A stretch of DNA of 56,119 nucleotides from UA16 sp002292325 (GCA_943788645.1 CALSRC010000014.1:1-56119), one strand, 5' to 3'; counted from the stretch's first letter, positions 41,982-51,083 are shown. The notes: a model not told the origin generated them from the letters alone. A program made the numbers and translations.

Positions 41982-42887
41982 ACCATGCACCCTTTCGGGC
42001 AATTAATCTTCTTCTTTTGCCTTGTATTGATGGGAATGGGCATGGCGTCAGGGTTGGGGATAACCGCTCTCGCGGGCGCCATGGGGCACTCGGTCGAAGA
42101 AGCTGTCGCTTTTGCTTCTGACGCGGGTTCTCAAGAAGGTCGGATCTACAACTTGATCATCAACGGATTCAATCAGCTATTTTCGTTTGGACTCATGGCG
42201 TGGATTGCCAGTCGGCTTTTCGCTGGGCGCACGTTTTTGGCCTTAGGAAAAATTTCAGGCGCTTGGATTTTAATCTCCGTAGCTCTTGCTTGGGCCGCAC
42301 AGCCACTCATTGATTTGACATTTCGCCTGAACTCCGCAGCATTGGATTTCTTGCCCAATTCTTGGGTGGAAACAGCCGATCGATTTGAGGCCCTCGCCGC
42401 TGAGGTGACTGCTTCCATGCTCACGTTTGACGAGGCTTGGCAATTTCCCGCTACGTTGGTCATCGTTGCCTTGCTGCCGGCCGCCTGCGAAGAGCTCGCG
42501 TTTCGGGGAGTCATCCAGCCACTGGTGGCCAAATGGACCAATAACATCCACGCCGCCGTTTGGATGGCTGCCTTCTTATTCAGCGCCATTCACCTTCAAT
42601 TTCATGGGTTTCTGCCGCGGATGATTCTAGGCGCTGGCCTGGGATATCTGGTCGTTTACAGTGGTAGCCTCTGGCCTGCCATCGCCGCCCATTTCTTCAA
42701 CAATGCGGGAGCCATCATCATGGCCATGGTGTACGGACCAGAATGGGTCCAAACTGAAATCAACTCGACTTCGAGTTGGGAATGGAGTGACTATGGCTTA
42801 GCAGCCGTAGCACTCGGCATAGGCGTGTATGCGATTCGATGGGTGCGCAGCAATGGCCAGTGGTCAACTGTTCATCCCGTTCATTGA
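41961..42887 (+). CDS. CPBP-family intramembrane metalloprotease
   Basis: A 308-residue multi-helix protein of the CAAX-processing/bacteriocin-protection family. The motifs are CEELAFRGVIQPLV (the paired Glu and downstream Arg), FSAIHLQFHGFLPR (His) and AIAAHFFNNAG (His-Asn). Such proteins are glutamate intramembrane proteases; the substrate is unknown. Start at MIRTAF; the reading frame is open further upstream but antisense to dusB. Its stop overlaps the convergent ispD by 7 bases. Confidence 0.9.
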   Translation: MIRTAFQTMHPFGQLIFFFCLVLMGMGMASGLGITALAGAMGHSVEEAVAFASDAGSQEGRIYNLIINGFNQLFSFGLMAWIASRLFAGRTFLALGKISGAWILISVALAWAAQPLIDLTFRLNSAALDFLPNSWVETADRFEALAAEVTASMLTFDEAWQFPATLVIVALLPAACEELAFRGVIQPLVAKWTNNIHAAVWMAAFLFSAIHLQFHGFLPRMILGAGLGYLVVYSGSLWPAIAAHFFNNAGAIIMAMVYGPEWVQTEINSTSSWEWSDYGLAAVALGIGVYAIRWVRSNGQWSTVHPVH

Positions 42888-43561
42888 CCTGATTGCTGGG
42901 CCTGCATAAAGGCCTGAGCGATGAACAAATCTTCCGGCGTTGTCACCTTGATGTTTTCTAAATCGCCCGGCACAATGTGAATGCTTCGACCTGCGAATTC
43001 AAAAACGCTCGCATCGTCGGTAAATTCTGAGCGGTACCCCGACGCGTAGGCTACTTTGATCGATTTTAAATCGAAACACTGCGGCGTTTGCACTGCCCTC
43101 AATCGATCCCGAACAAGGGCATGGGATGCTTCTCCATTCACCTCCCGTATGCTGTCCTTGACAGGCACCACCGGAACCGCCGAACCAAATTCAGCTGCCC
43201 CTTCAAAACACCGCCGAATGGTCCCGACTGTGGCAAAGGGCCGCACTGCATCGTGAATGCCAACGACGCCTTCATCCGGCAAATTTACCAGGCCATTGGC
43301 CACCGAATGCCAGCGTTCTTCCCCACCCGAAATGACGGTGTCTGCTCCCGCTGGCCCGAAGCGTTTTTCTAATTCGTCAAAGGTTTCCATCAAACTTTCA
43401 TGCAGAACAAGAATCACGTGTAACCCTTCCAAAGCCTCGTGAAAACGCCGAAGGGTCCACCACATCAGTGGCAGACCCTCCAACATCAAAAATTGCTTAG
43501 CGACGGGCTGCGCCATGCGCGTACCTGTCCCTCCGGCAACGATGATTAAATACTGTTTCAC
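42881..43561 (-). CDS. ispD: 2-C-methyl-D-erythritol 4-phosphate cytidylyltransferase
   Basis: A 226-residue IspD: IIVAGGTGTRM and KQFLMLEGLPL form the CTP site, followed by IHDAVRPFA and TDDASVFEFAG. It makes CDP-methylerythritol in the non-mevalonate isoprenoid path. The start is GTG at 43561, overlapping the upstream dismutase stop as GTGA. The usual PKQ triad reads A-KQ here (QPVAKQF). Confidence 0.93.
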   Translation of the reverse strand: MKQYLIIVAGGTGTRMAQPVAKQFLMLEGLPLMWWTLRRFHEALEGLHVILVLHESLMETFDELEKRFGPAGADTVISGGEERWHSVANGLVNLPDEGVVGIHDAVRPFATVGTIRRCFEGAAEFGSAVPVVPVKDSIREVNGEASHALVRDRLRAVQTPQCFDLKSIKVAYASGYRSEFTDDASVFEFAGRSIHIVPGDLENIKVTTPEDLFIAQAFMQAQQSGQ

Positions 43562-44163
43562 GCCTGCGCGGCTGCGTATCGTGCGGCTACCGCATCCCAA
43601 TCGATCACATTGAAAAACGCTGCAATGTAATCAGGACGTCGATTTTGATAATTGAGGTAATAAGCGTGTTCCCAGACATCCAACCCCATGATGGGCGTTC
43701 CTCCGCATCCAACACCCGGCATCAGCGGGTTATCTTGGTTCGCAGAAGAACAAACCTCAAGCTTTCCATCTTTCACGCACAACCAAGCCCAACCCGAGCC
43801 AAATCGGGTAGCCGCTGCCTTGGCAAAAGCCTGTTGGAAAGCCTCCCATCCGCCCAAATCCGCGTTGACCGCATCCGCTAATGCTCCACTTGGCTGACCG
43901 CCGCCATTGGGCGACATCGTGCTCCAGAACAAGCTGTGGTTGTAGTATCCTCCACCGTTATTCCGGATAGCCCCGTTGTCCGTGTGATTCGCCAACAAGG
44001 CCTCGATGGATTTGCCTTCCATCTCCGTTCCTTCTATGGCAGCATTTAAATTCTTGGTGTATCCGGCATGGTGTTTTCCGTGGTGGATTTCCATGGTCCG
44101 TGCGTCGATGTGAGGGGCCAAGGCATCGTATGCATATGGCAACGTAGGGAGTTCAAAAGCCAT
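43558..44163 (-). CDS. sodA: Superoxide dismutase, probably manganese type
   Basis: A 201-residue Fe/Mn dismutase with metal ligands H27, H76, D162 and H166 (DVWEHAYY). The sequence NNGGGYYNHSLFW and Gln143 in ANQDNPLM place the active-site Gln on the second domain, as in manganese or cambialistic enzymes rather than FeSOD. No signal peptide, so cytoplasmic. It is followed by ispD with GTGA coupling and preceded by the S41 protease gene by 19 bases. Confidence 0.93.
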   Translation of the reverse strand: MAFELPTLPYAYDALAPHIDARTMEIHHGKHHAGYTKNLNAAIEGTEMEGKSIEALLANHTDNGAIRNNGGGYYNHSLFWSTMSPNGGGQPSGALADAVNADLGGWEAFQQAFAKAAATRFGSGWAWLCVKDGKLEVCSSANQDNPLMPGVGCGGTPIMGLDVWEHAYYLNYQNRRPDYIAAFFNVIDWDAVAARYAAAQA

Positions 44164-44182
44164 GAGTTGTTGTTTTGTGTAG

Positions 44183-45841
44183 TTAAAATTCGAGTTCGTC
44201 CTGTGAGCGCAAAGTTAATCGTCCTTCAATGACGGCTGCATCGGTTTTATTTCGAAGCCAATGCAATGCCTGCAACACTGCTTTATCCTTGGTGGACAAG
44301 TACTCGTAGTAGGCGGATTCGCCTTTTAAATTTCGAATTACTTGTGCATTCATCCTGTTCATAAGCTCCCTTGTTTCAGAAAAGGTCAATTCCTCCTCTG
44401 GTTCAATTCCTTGCGCCTCGGCGTACTTCATCAAGTGCGCAAATGCTGTATTCTCCCATTCAATCGCCTCAGAATCTATGACATGTTGCTCCGACTCTTC
44501 CGCACGGCATTGATCCACGTATGAAAACGCGGCATCTCGGAGCACCCCATTCCAGCTTAGTTGGGACAAAAAACTCGACCACCTCATCGTATCCAGTGGT
44601 ACAAAAACATCCGGCGTGATCCCGCCCGAACCTTTGACGATTTTGCCCGAGGGAGTCGTGTACACCAATGAATCACCCAACGCAATACTGTCCCGGTGAA
44701 AGAGTTCGCCGCTTTCGTACCGATCTAAATAATCCTCCCCGTAGGCAATGTCTTCCCCATAAGGACGCTGGATAGCCCGGCCCGTAGGCGTATAGAAACG
44801 GGCAACCGTGAGCCGCAAGGCACCCAAGGATGCAATTGAAAATTCTTCCTGAACGAGTCCTTTTCCAAACGATCGGCGGCCGATGATCGGGCCGCGATCT
44901 TGATCCTGAATCGCCCCAGCAAATATCTCAGAAGCGGAGGCGGAAGACTCGTCAACCAATACCGCCAAGTCCCAATCTTTCCATTGACCGTCTCTGCGAG
45001 CGGTGTAGGTTCGGCGGGATGCATGCTCTCCTTCGGTGTAGACGACCAATTGGTCTTCTTTCAGAAAGGACTCTACCATCGGAACCACAGCATTCAAGTA
45101 GCCACCTCCATTTCCTCGCAGGTCCACGATAACTTCCCGAACCCCTTGGTCTTCCAATATTTGCATGGCCTCCTCAAACTCGATTGCGGTGTTTTGGGCG
45201 AAGCGGATGACTTTGATGTAGCCGCGATCACCATCGAGATTGGCCGTCGACACGACGCTGTGAATCGGGATGCGGTCTCTGCGAAGCAGCACATGATCGA
45301 CCTCACTCCCGCCTCGATCTAACCCCACGACTACGGTCGTATTTCGCGGCCCTTTCAATAAATCCATGACCTTTCGGTTGGTCAATTCTGGACCCGAAAT
45401 CGGTACCGTATCCACCATCAAAATTCGATCACCTGCACGGACTCCTGCTTGCTCAGCTGGCCCCCCAGGAATGGCAGCAACCACCATCAACGTGTCGCGT
45501 TGAATGATAAACTCCACGCCAATTCCTTCAAAGTTGCCTTCCATCGGTTCAGCCATTGCGGCAAGCTCCTCAGCAGAAATGAAGAGGCTATGTGGATCCA
45601 ATTCCTCCAAAACAGCCTCCAATGCAACTTGCTCAAGCTCTTCGCGGACCACCGGGTCAACGTACATCTGCTCCACCCGATCCAACACACCATCCAACGC
45701 ATTTCGAGGACTCAAACGTTCAAACCCTGAACCGTCTGAACCCCCCGTATTGATGCCGATGTAAACGCCCAAAATGAGAATCAGGGCATAGGCCAGCGGT
45801 TGCCAGGAAGGCGCCAAAGATTTGTGGGGAGGTTGCTCCAT
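44183..45841 (-). CDS. S41-family C-terminal processing protease
   Basis: A 552-residue CtpA/Prc-like protease. An N-terminal membrane anchor or signal (about 12-32, WQPLAYALILILGVYIG) precedes a PDZ domain (GVEFIIQRDTLMVVAAIPGGPAEQAGVRAGDRIL) and the peptidase core with catalytic Ser in ESSASASEIFAGA and Lys in GRRSFGKGLVQ. It trims periplasmic proteins. Between dCMP deaminase (8 bases upstream) and the dismutase. Confidence 0.93.
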   Translation of the reverse strand: MEQPPHKSLAPSWQPLAYALILILGVYIGINTGGSDGSGFERLSPRNALDGVLDRVEQMYVDPVVREELEQVALEAVLEELDPHSLFISAEELAAMAEPMEGNFEGIGVEFIIQRDTLMVVAAIPGGPAEQAGVRAGDRILMVDTVPISGPELTNRKVMDLLKGPRNTTVVVGLDRGGSEVDHVLLRRDRIPIHSVVSTANLDGDRGYIKVIRFAQNTAIEFEEAMQILEDQGVREVIVDLRGNGGGYLNAVVPMVESFLKEDQLVVYTEGEHASRRTYTARRDGQWKDWDLAVLVDESSASASEIFAGAIQDQDRGPIIGRRSFGKGLVQEEFSIASLGALRLTVARFYTPTGRAIQRPYGEDIAYGEDYLDRYESGELFHRDSIALGDSLVYTTPSGKIVKGSGGITPDVFVPLDTMRWSSFLSQLSWNGVLRDAAFSYVDQCRAEESEQHVIDSEAIEWENTAFAHLMKYAEAQGIEPEEELTFSETRELMNRMNAQVIRNLKGESAYYEYLSTKDKAVLQALHWLRNKTDAAVIEGRLTLRSQDELEF

Positions 45842-45849
45842 GGTCTATT

Positions 45850-46272
45850 CTAACTCCTCAACTTCTGCTGATGTTCTAGCTGGATACAATCCACTCCGGC
45901 TTGGCTTAAAAAATCCAACCCTTCGGCGTCCTTGTAACTGTTTTTATAGACAACGCGGCTAATTCCCGCCTGAAGAATCAACTTTGAACATTCTCGGCAG
46001 GGAGACATCGTTATGTACAGGGTGGATCCAACTGCGCTGTTGTTGGATCGCGCCAGTTTGGTGATGGCATTGGCCTCGGCATGCAGGACATACCACTCGG
46101 TTTCACCCGCGTCGTTTTCGCACACATTGGGGAAGCCCGTCGGTGTCCCATTGAATCCATCTGCAATGATCATTCGATCTTTAACAATCAACGCACCCAC
46201 CTGCTTTCTGGAGCAATGCGAAAGTTTCGCCCACTCAACGGCCATGCGCATGTACGCTTCATCGTAGCGCAT
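45850..46272 (-). CDS. dCMP deaminase-family protein (ComE-like)
   Basis: A 140-residue cytidine deaminase-fold enzyme: zinc ligands in VLHAEANAI (with catalytic Glu) and SPCRECSKLI; KLSHCSRKQVGALIVKDRMI is typical of dCMP deaminases. It makes dUMP for thymidylate synthesis. The frame is open to 46581, but a -7 box at 46344-46337 makes the region before about 46330 untranscribed. I use MRYDEAY; a TTG at 46326 would add 18 residues. Confidence 0.88.
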   Translation of the reverse strand: MRYDEAYMRMAVEWAKLSHCSRKQVGALIVKDRMIIADGFNGTPTGFPNVCENDAGETEWYVLHAEANAITKLARSNNSAVGSTLYITMSPCRECSKLILQAGISRVVYKNSYKDAEGLDFLSQAGVDCIQLEHQQKLRS

Positions 46273-46336
46273 TTGCTTCAAAATGTCAGAGTTGTGGGGC
46301 AAATCAAGTTCCAATGGAGAAGACAATTTGAGACCG

Positions 46337-46344
46337 CAAAGGTA
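46337..46344 (-). promoter_or_regulatory. Candidate -7 box of the dCMP deaminase operon
   Basis: CAAAGGTA on the plus strand, TACCTTTG on the minus strand. It would drive dCMP deaminase, S41 protease, dismutase and ispD, and rules out the long upstream extension of the deaminase frame. Confidence 0.5.
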
Positions 46345-46392
46345 CGGGTCTATGCGTTGCTTCGTAGTTTGGTCCTTCAGAAAGAATGACAA

Positions 46393-46947
46393 ATGCGCAT
46401 TTACACGCGAACAGGTGACGACGGAACCACTTCCCTCTTTGGAGGCCAGCGACTCAGCAAGGACGATTTGCGCATCGAGGCGTACGGCACACTCGATGAA
46501 TTGAATGTCTGCATCGGTGCATTGGGAGCACATGCAGCAGTGACTGATTCCCCCGATCTTCCTTTCCTCCGATCGGTCCAATCCGATGTGTTCTCATGGG
46601 GAAGCCATCTTGCTACCACCGACCCCAAAATGGCTCAGCACCTTCCCGTGGTTCCAAGCGAGCGAATTGCTGAAATGGAAGCTTGGATGGATGAGAAAAA
46701 TGAAGCCTTGGATGCGCTGACTCAATTTCTGCTCCCTGGAGGCCATGCTGCAATAGCTGACGCACACGCTTGCCGGGTCGTATGTCGAAGAGCTGAGCGT
46801 CGCGTAATTTCTCTTTCGAGCAATGCTGATATTCCAGAAGGTCTTCTCGCCTACCTCAATCGCTTGAGCGATGTGTTTTTTGTGTGGAGTCGGGTCCTTC
46901 ACCAAGCACTGAATGTGACAGAAATTCCCTGGAAATCGGCTCCCTGA
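46393..46947 (+). CDS. PduO-type cob(I)alamin adenosyltransferase
   Basis: A 184-residue four-helix adenosyltransferase: IYTRTGDDGTTSLFGGQRLSKDD for ATP, YGTLDELNV, and CRRAERRVI with the conserved Arg residues. It converts cob(I)alamin to adenosylcobalamin, the cofactor of methylmalonyl-CoA mutase, which fits the epimerase in this window. No B12 synthesis genes are present here, so the cell may depend on salvage. Confidence 0.93.
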   Translation: MRIYTRTGDDGTTSLFGGQRLSKDDLRIEAYGTLDELNVCIGALGAHAAVTDSPDLPFLRSVQSDVFSWGSHLATTDPKMAQHLPVVPSERIAEMEAWMDEKNEALDALTQFLLPGGHAAIADAHACRVVCRRAERRVISLSSNADIPEGLLAYLNRLSDVFFVWSRVLHQALNVTEIPWKSAP

Positions 46948-47000
46948 GCCCCCAAAACGTGCAAAAAGGAGGTGTTTAGGCTTGGTTTACAAGGTTTTTC

Positions 47001-47030
47001 TTGGAAGTGAAAGCGATTCTTCTATTTTTG
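47001..47030 (+). promoter_or_regulatory. Promoter of the DUF2795 gene
   Basis: TTG at 47001-47003, 19 bases, then TATTTTTG at 47023-47030; 19 bases before the ATG. One of the best consensus matches in the window. Confidence 0.78.
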
Positions 47031-47049
47031 CGCGCTGAAGACACCACCC

Positions 47050-47271
47050 ATGTATTGGACACTTGAATTGGCTTCGTATCTCGAAGATGCCCCATGGCCC
47101 GCTAGCAAAGACGAGCTGATTGACTTCGCCATGCGCGCAGGCGCGCCCCTCGAAGTCGTCGAAAACTTGCAGCAACTCGAAGACGAGGGCGATGCGTTTG
47201 AAACCATCGAGGACATTTGGCCTGATTACCCGAGCAAGGAGGACTTCTTTTTCAACGAAGACGAATACTAG
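47050..47271 (+). CDS. DUF2795 domain protein
   Basis: A 73-residue acidic protein of the DUF2795 family (MYWTLELASYLEDAPWPASKDELIDFAMR, FETIEDIWPDYP). Related small proteins form a helical fold and are widespread in Bacteroidota; function unknown. The C-terminus is strongly acidic (SKEDFFFNEDEY). It is a one-gene unit with a strong promoter, and its stop overlaps the convergent GNAT gene by 4 bases. Confidence 0.85.
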   Translation: MYWTLELASYLEDAPWPASKDELIDFAMRAGAPLEVVENLQQLEDEGDAFETIEDIWPDYPSKEDFFFNEDEY

Positions 47272-47768
47272 CGTTGCCCTTCACGCGAGATGGCCTTTAA
47301 TCCGGCACTCGTCAATTTTCCATTCAACCATTCAGGGTCAAGTTCTGCGCCAAGGGAACGATAAAATCCGATAGCCGGCGCATTCCATTCGAGTACCTGC
47401 CACTCCATACGGCCGAAATCTCGATCAGCGCATGCCTTCGCAATCGTCAAAAAAAGCGCTTTGCCCACACCCAATCCCCGGTAGTCTTCTTGGACGACCA
47501 AATCTTCTAAGTACCCACATTTGCCTTTCCAAGTGCTGTACTTGGTGTACCACAAGGCCATGCCGACGACCTTTCCTTCGATCTCTGCAACAATCAATTC
47601 ATAGATGGGATTCGCACCAAAGCCGTCTTCAAGTAAACATTCAGCTGTATTGGTCACCTCATCTTCCGCTCGCTCATAAATCGCCAACTCAACAATGAGC
47701 GCGTGAACAGCTTGAACATCATCCTTGGTGCCCTTGCGGACAGTGAATGCTTCTGCATGTTTTGCCAT
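47268..47768 (-). CDS. GNAT-family N-acetyltransferase
   Basis: A 166-residue GNAT with the acetyl-CoA pyrophosphate loop RGLGVGKALF after LVVQEDY. The overall look (IVELAIYERAEDEV, GMALWYTKYSTW, LEWNAPAIGFYRSLGAE) is close to diamine/spermidine N-acetyltransferase (SAT/TTr) relatives, so a small amine substrate is possible. A minus-strand promoter ends 4 bases before its ATG. Confidence 0.9.
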   Translation of the reverse strand: MAKHAEAFTVRKGTKDDVQAVHALIVELAIYERAEDEVTNTAECLLEDGFGANPIYELIVAEIEGKVVGMALWYTKYSTWKGKCGYLEDLVVQEDYRGLGVGKALFLTIAKACADRDFGRMEWQVLEWNAPAIGFYRSLGAELDPEWLNGKLTSAGLKAISREGQR

Positions 47769-47772
47769 TCCC

Positions 47773-47802
47773 CAAAGCTACCTGTTCATCCCATTCTGTC
47801 AA
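47773..47802 (-). promoter_or_regulatory. Promoter of the GNAT gene (minus strand)
   Basis: Minus strand TTG (47802-47800), 19 bases, TAGCTTTG (47780-47773), ending 4 bases before the ATG. Implies a leaderless message. Confidence 0.72.
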
Positions 47803-47828
47803 ACTGATTTTTTGTTCTAATTTGCATC

Positions 47829-48413
47829 ATGAATATTGAAAATTTGGTCGCTCTGGACGTCGTCTTAGCAGTGGTCCTTGCATGGTCCATGTTCAACGGC
47901 TTTCGGAAAGGCCTCATCATTAAAGTCGCATCCATTGTCGCTCTGTTTTTGGGAGTTTATGCGGGGTTCCACTTTTCATCCGCTGCAGCGAATTGGTTGA
48001 ATGGACAATTTGATTGGACCGGAAGAACGGTGGAAATTGGTGCGTTCGTATTGACGTTTCTGGCCGTAGTTGTTGGGGTGCATTTGTTAGCTCGGCTATT
48101 AGAAAAAATGGTCGATTTAACGGCGCTCAGCGTGATTAACAAGCTCGGCGGAATGCTGATGGGATTGGTACAAGTCATCCTTCTTCTCAGCGTTTTAACC
48201 TACGCGCTTGACAGCGTATTTGGACCGAGAAAATGGTTGCCTGAAGAACAAGTAGAAGCTTCAGTGCTCTATCCCGAAATTGAAAAAGCCATCGAATACC
48301 TCATTCCCGAAATGAACCACAACAGTCCTTGGGATCAATTCCGAGATCGGCTAGAAGATGGTGTAGAAGGTTTAGAAGAGGCCGTTGAATCGAGTGGATT
48401 GACCCGCGATTAA
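47829..48413 (+). CDS. CvpA-family membrane protein
   Basis: A 194-residue protein with four helices of the CvpA/colicin V production family (DVVLAVVLAWSMFNGFRKGLI, FLGVYAGF, FVLTFLAVVVGVHLLARL, LGGMLMGLVQVILLLSVLTY) and a charged C-terminal tail. Role uncertain; linked in other bacteria to envelope stress. Its stop overlaps the convergent mutase gene by 4 bases. Confidence 0.88.
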   Translation: MNIENLVALDVVLAVVLAWSMFNGFRKGLIIKVASIVALFLGVYAGFHFSSAAANWLNGQFDWTGRTVEIGAFVLTFLAVVVGVHLLARLLEKMVDLTALSVINKLGGMLMGLVQVILLLSVLTYALDSVFGPRKWLPEEQVEASVLYPEIEKAIEYLIPEMNHNSPWDQFRDRLEDGVEGLEEAVESSGLTRD

Positions 48414-50173
48414 ACCACGCCCATTTGTGTCTTAAGCTGGGCGATTTTTTGGTCAAGTGCGTGCATCACAGCATCGTATGACCCCACTGCTTTCCACATT
48501 TCTGGCATCATCCTGACGGAAAAATAAAACTTAATCTTGGGTTCCGTTCCACTGGGACGTGCGGTGACGATTGATTGGCCATCCGTTACCAATTGAACCA
48601 CATTGGACGCCGGGAAATCCATCGGTCGAGTCGTGCCCTCGGACAAATTGTGCACGCGTTGTGAAGCATAATCACGCACCTCGACCACGCGTTCACCAGC
48701 CAAAACTGCCGGTGGATCTTCCCTAAATCCCTCCATTTGCTTTGCGATTTCCGCCTTGCCCGCCCGACCTTGTTTGGTTTGGGAGACCAGGGCTTCCTTG
48801 AACGCACCGTGCTTGGCATGAATTTGTGCCAAACGCCCCAACAAATCTGTTCCTTCGTTCGCCGCAACATCGGCTAACTCGCAAAGCAAACAGGCCGCGG
48901 CCACTGCATCCTTATCTCTGACAGAATCGCCAATCATGTATCCATAGCTTTCTTCTCCTCCTACAATGAACCGACCCGTTCCCTCCGCTTCGCGGATGGC
49001 CGCGGCGATCCATTTGAATCCCGTAAGTGTCTCTTTCACTCGCAACCCCGCATCCAAGCCTATGGAGCCCATCAGATCCGATGTGACAATGGTATTCGCG
49101 ACGAAATCACCTTCTTTCAAGGAACCGTTTCGCTGACGCTCGGAAACTACGTAATCCACAAGCAGCGCACCTGTCTCGTTTCCATTCAACAGCCGCCATC
49201 CTCCCGGGGAAGCTGCATCCGGAACGGCAATGCCCACCCGATCAGCATCGGGGTCGGTTCCCAACACCAATTGAGCGTCAACCGTCTTTGCCAGTTCAAT
49301 CGCCGCAGACAGGGCTGCTCCTTCCTCGGGATTGGGACTGTGAACCGTGGGAAAATCCCCATCGGGCTGGCGTTGATTTTCAACGATGTGGACGTTACGA
49401 AAACCCGCGGCAGCGAGTGCTGGAATCACCGAGACCGAACCTGTGCCATGAAGTGGGGTGTAAACAATACTTAAATCCGATCCACCTGATCGAAGAGCGT
49501 CACTCAATCGCAGATCCAATACCGTTTGTAAATAGGCGTTATCCGCCTCTTTTCCCAACCAATGAATGCGTTCTTGTGCAACTGAATCACTGCCCCATTT
49601 TACCTGGTCCGGCCCAGCAACTGCGCGCACCTCAGCAATGATTCCCGCGTCGTGAGGAGGTACGATTTGTCCTCCGTCGCTCCAATACACTTTGTAACCA
49701 TTGTATTCCTTGGGATTGTGGCTCGCCGTGACAACAATGCCCGCCGTGCAATTCAAGTGCCGCACGCTGAAAGAAAGTTGAGGAGTGGGCCGCAAAGCAG
49801 AAAACAAATGAACCTCAATGCCATTGCCTGCCATGACATCAGCGGCGACCTTGGCGAAAAAATCACTTTGGTTACGTGAATCGTGCGCTATGGCAATCGA
49901 TGCTCCTTCTGGAACTGAGCGGAGGATATAATTTGCCAATCCCTGCGTAGCCTGAGCCACGGTGTATTTATTCATGCGGTTGGTCCCTGGCCCCATCAGT
50001 CCGCGCAATCCGCCTGTACCAAATTCTAAGTCCGTGTAAAAAGCCTCGACCAATGGTTCACCTCCCGCTCTCACCATCAACTGAACCTCATCCTGGGTTG
50101 CTTGATCAAACGGTGGATTCATCCATGCATTGGCCCTTTCCAAGGCTACTTCATTCAAGTTCTCACTTTTCAT
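48410..50173 (-). CDS. Phosphohexomutase (phosphoglucomutase/phosphomannomutase family)
   Basis: A 587-residue alpha-D-phosphohexomutase with all four domains: phospho-serine S151 in VVTASHNPKEYNG, metal loop GTDPDADRVGI, sugar loop GGEESYGYMIGD and phosphate loop RPSGTEPKIKFY. It interconverts hexose 1- and 6-phosphates. The start at MKSENLN gives an 11-base overlap with the reductase gene; the frame is open 11 codons further. Confidence 0.93.
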   Translation of the reverse strand: MKSENLNEVALERANAWMNPPFDQATQDEVQLMVRAGGEPLVEAFYTDLEFGTGGLRGLMGPGTNRMNKYTVAQATQGLANYILRSVPEGASIAIAHDSRNQSDFFAKVAADVMAGNGIEVHLFSALRPTPQLSFSVRHLNCTAGIVVTASHNPKEYNGYKVYWSDGGQIVPPHDAGIIAEVRAVAGPDQVKWGSDSVAQERIHWLGKEADNAYLQTVLDLRLSDALRSGGSDLSIVYTPLHGTGSVSVIPALAAAGFRNVHIVENQRQPDGDFPTVHSPNPEEGAALSAAIELAKTVDAQLVLGTDPDADRVGIAVPDAASPGGWRLLNGNETGALLVDYVVSERQRNGSLKEGDFVANTIVTSDLMGSIGLDAGLRVKETLTGFKWIAAAIREAEGTGRFIVGGEESYGYMIGDSVRDKDAVAAACLLCELADVAANEGTDLLGRLAQIHAKHGAFKEALVSQTKQGRAGKAEIAKQMEGFREDPPAVLAGERVVEVRDYASQRVHNLSEGTTRPMDFPASNVVQLVTDGQSIVTARPSGTEPKIKFYFSVRMMPEMWKAVGSYDAVMHALDQKIAQLKTQMGVV

Positions 50174-51083
50174 CTTTTTTCGCGTTTTCATTCGCTTTAA
50201 CCTCATTCTTTAATTCCATCTCCCATGGCACAATAGGCAACTTCAATGCCTTTGCAAATGGCGTCCCATCCAAGTAGGAGTAACTCGGACGCTTAGCCGG
50301 GGTCGGGTATTCTGCCGTTGTGCATGGTGAAGTATCAACCTCCAATCCGTATTCCAAAAAAATCGCCCGAGCAAATTCAAACCACGTCGTGGGCCCTTCC
50401 GTGCTGTAATGCCACATTCCCGATGGAACCCGGTCGGGGTGCGTTGCCAATGCCATGAGGGCTTCAGCAAATGGCCTTGCGGCAGTTGGAGCGCCTTGCT
50501 GGTCATGCACAATCCGTAAGCTTTTGCCCTCTCTCCCTAACCGAAGCATCGTTTGCATGAAGTTTGATCCTCGGACGTCGTACAACCAGGCCACGCGCAC
50601 AATCCACCAATCGGAAGAATTCACTGATTCAAAGGCATTCCGGACACGCTGTTCACCCTCGTGCTTTGTGCGGGCATATACGCCCTGCGGATTCGGCTCA
50701 TCCTCCGGTCGATAAGGCTGACAGGCTTCTCCATCAAAGACATAATCCGTGCTAATATGGATCAAATCGATGCCGTTCTCAGCACATGCTTGTGCCAACA
50801 GTCCGGGTGCCACGGCATTGATTTGATGGGCCAATTCCGGTTCCGACTCTGCCAAATCCACTGCAGTATAAGCCGCAGCATTGATGATAACGTCCGGACG
50901 ATGAACTTCGATGGCCCGTTGGATGGACTGCGTGTCAGCGATATCCAATTCCGTGCGGCTCAAAGAAACAAGGTGAATTTGTGCATCGTTCGACCGTTCC
51001 GATAACCTTGATCCCAATTGGCCATTGGCCCCTGTCACCATCACTTTGCGCATACTCGAAGGTAGAGATTTCTGTCTAGCCAT
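50163..51083 (-). CDS. rfbD: dTDP-4-dehydrorhamnose reductase family protein
   Basis: A 306-residue RmlD-type SDR: NADP motif VTGANGQLGSRLS, the active-site Tyr-x3-Lys in YARTKHEGE, HISTDYVFDGE and the substrate-site RVAWLYD. It makes dTDP-rhamnose for surface polysaccharide. The other rml genes are absent here, so a related sugar reductase is possible. ATG 51083 overlaps the permease stop by 8 bases; ATG 51053 (MRKVMVTGANG) is the alternative. Confidence 0.88.
   Translation of the reverse strand: MARQKSLPSSMRKVMVTGANGQLGSRLSERSNDAQIHLVSLSRTELDIADTQSIQRAIEVHRPDVIINAAAYTAVDLAESEPELAHQINAVAPGLLAQACAENGIDLIHISTDYVFDGEACQPYRPEDEPNPQGVYARTKHEGEQRVRNAFESVNSSDWWIVRVAWLYDVRGSNFMQTMLRLGREGKSLRIVHDQQGAPTAARPFAEALMALATHPDRVPSGMWHYSTEGPTTWFEFARAIFLEYGLEVDTSPCTTAEYPTPAKRPSYSYLDGTPFAKALKLPIVPWEMELKNEVKANENAKKDEK

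Noticed and set aside
41381..42121. Open plus-strand frame of 246 codons
   Set aside because: It is antisense to the conserved dusB fragment and runs into the CPBP start region; the residues resemble no family.
46273..46581. N-terminal extension of the dCMP deaminase frame
   Set aside because: Covers a promoter box and part of the divergent adenosyltransferase; the deaminase domain starts at 46272.
46948..47049. Possible small RNA before the DUF2795 gene
   Set aside because: The 102 bases hold a good promoter for that gene but no convincing hairpin-terminator pair.
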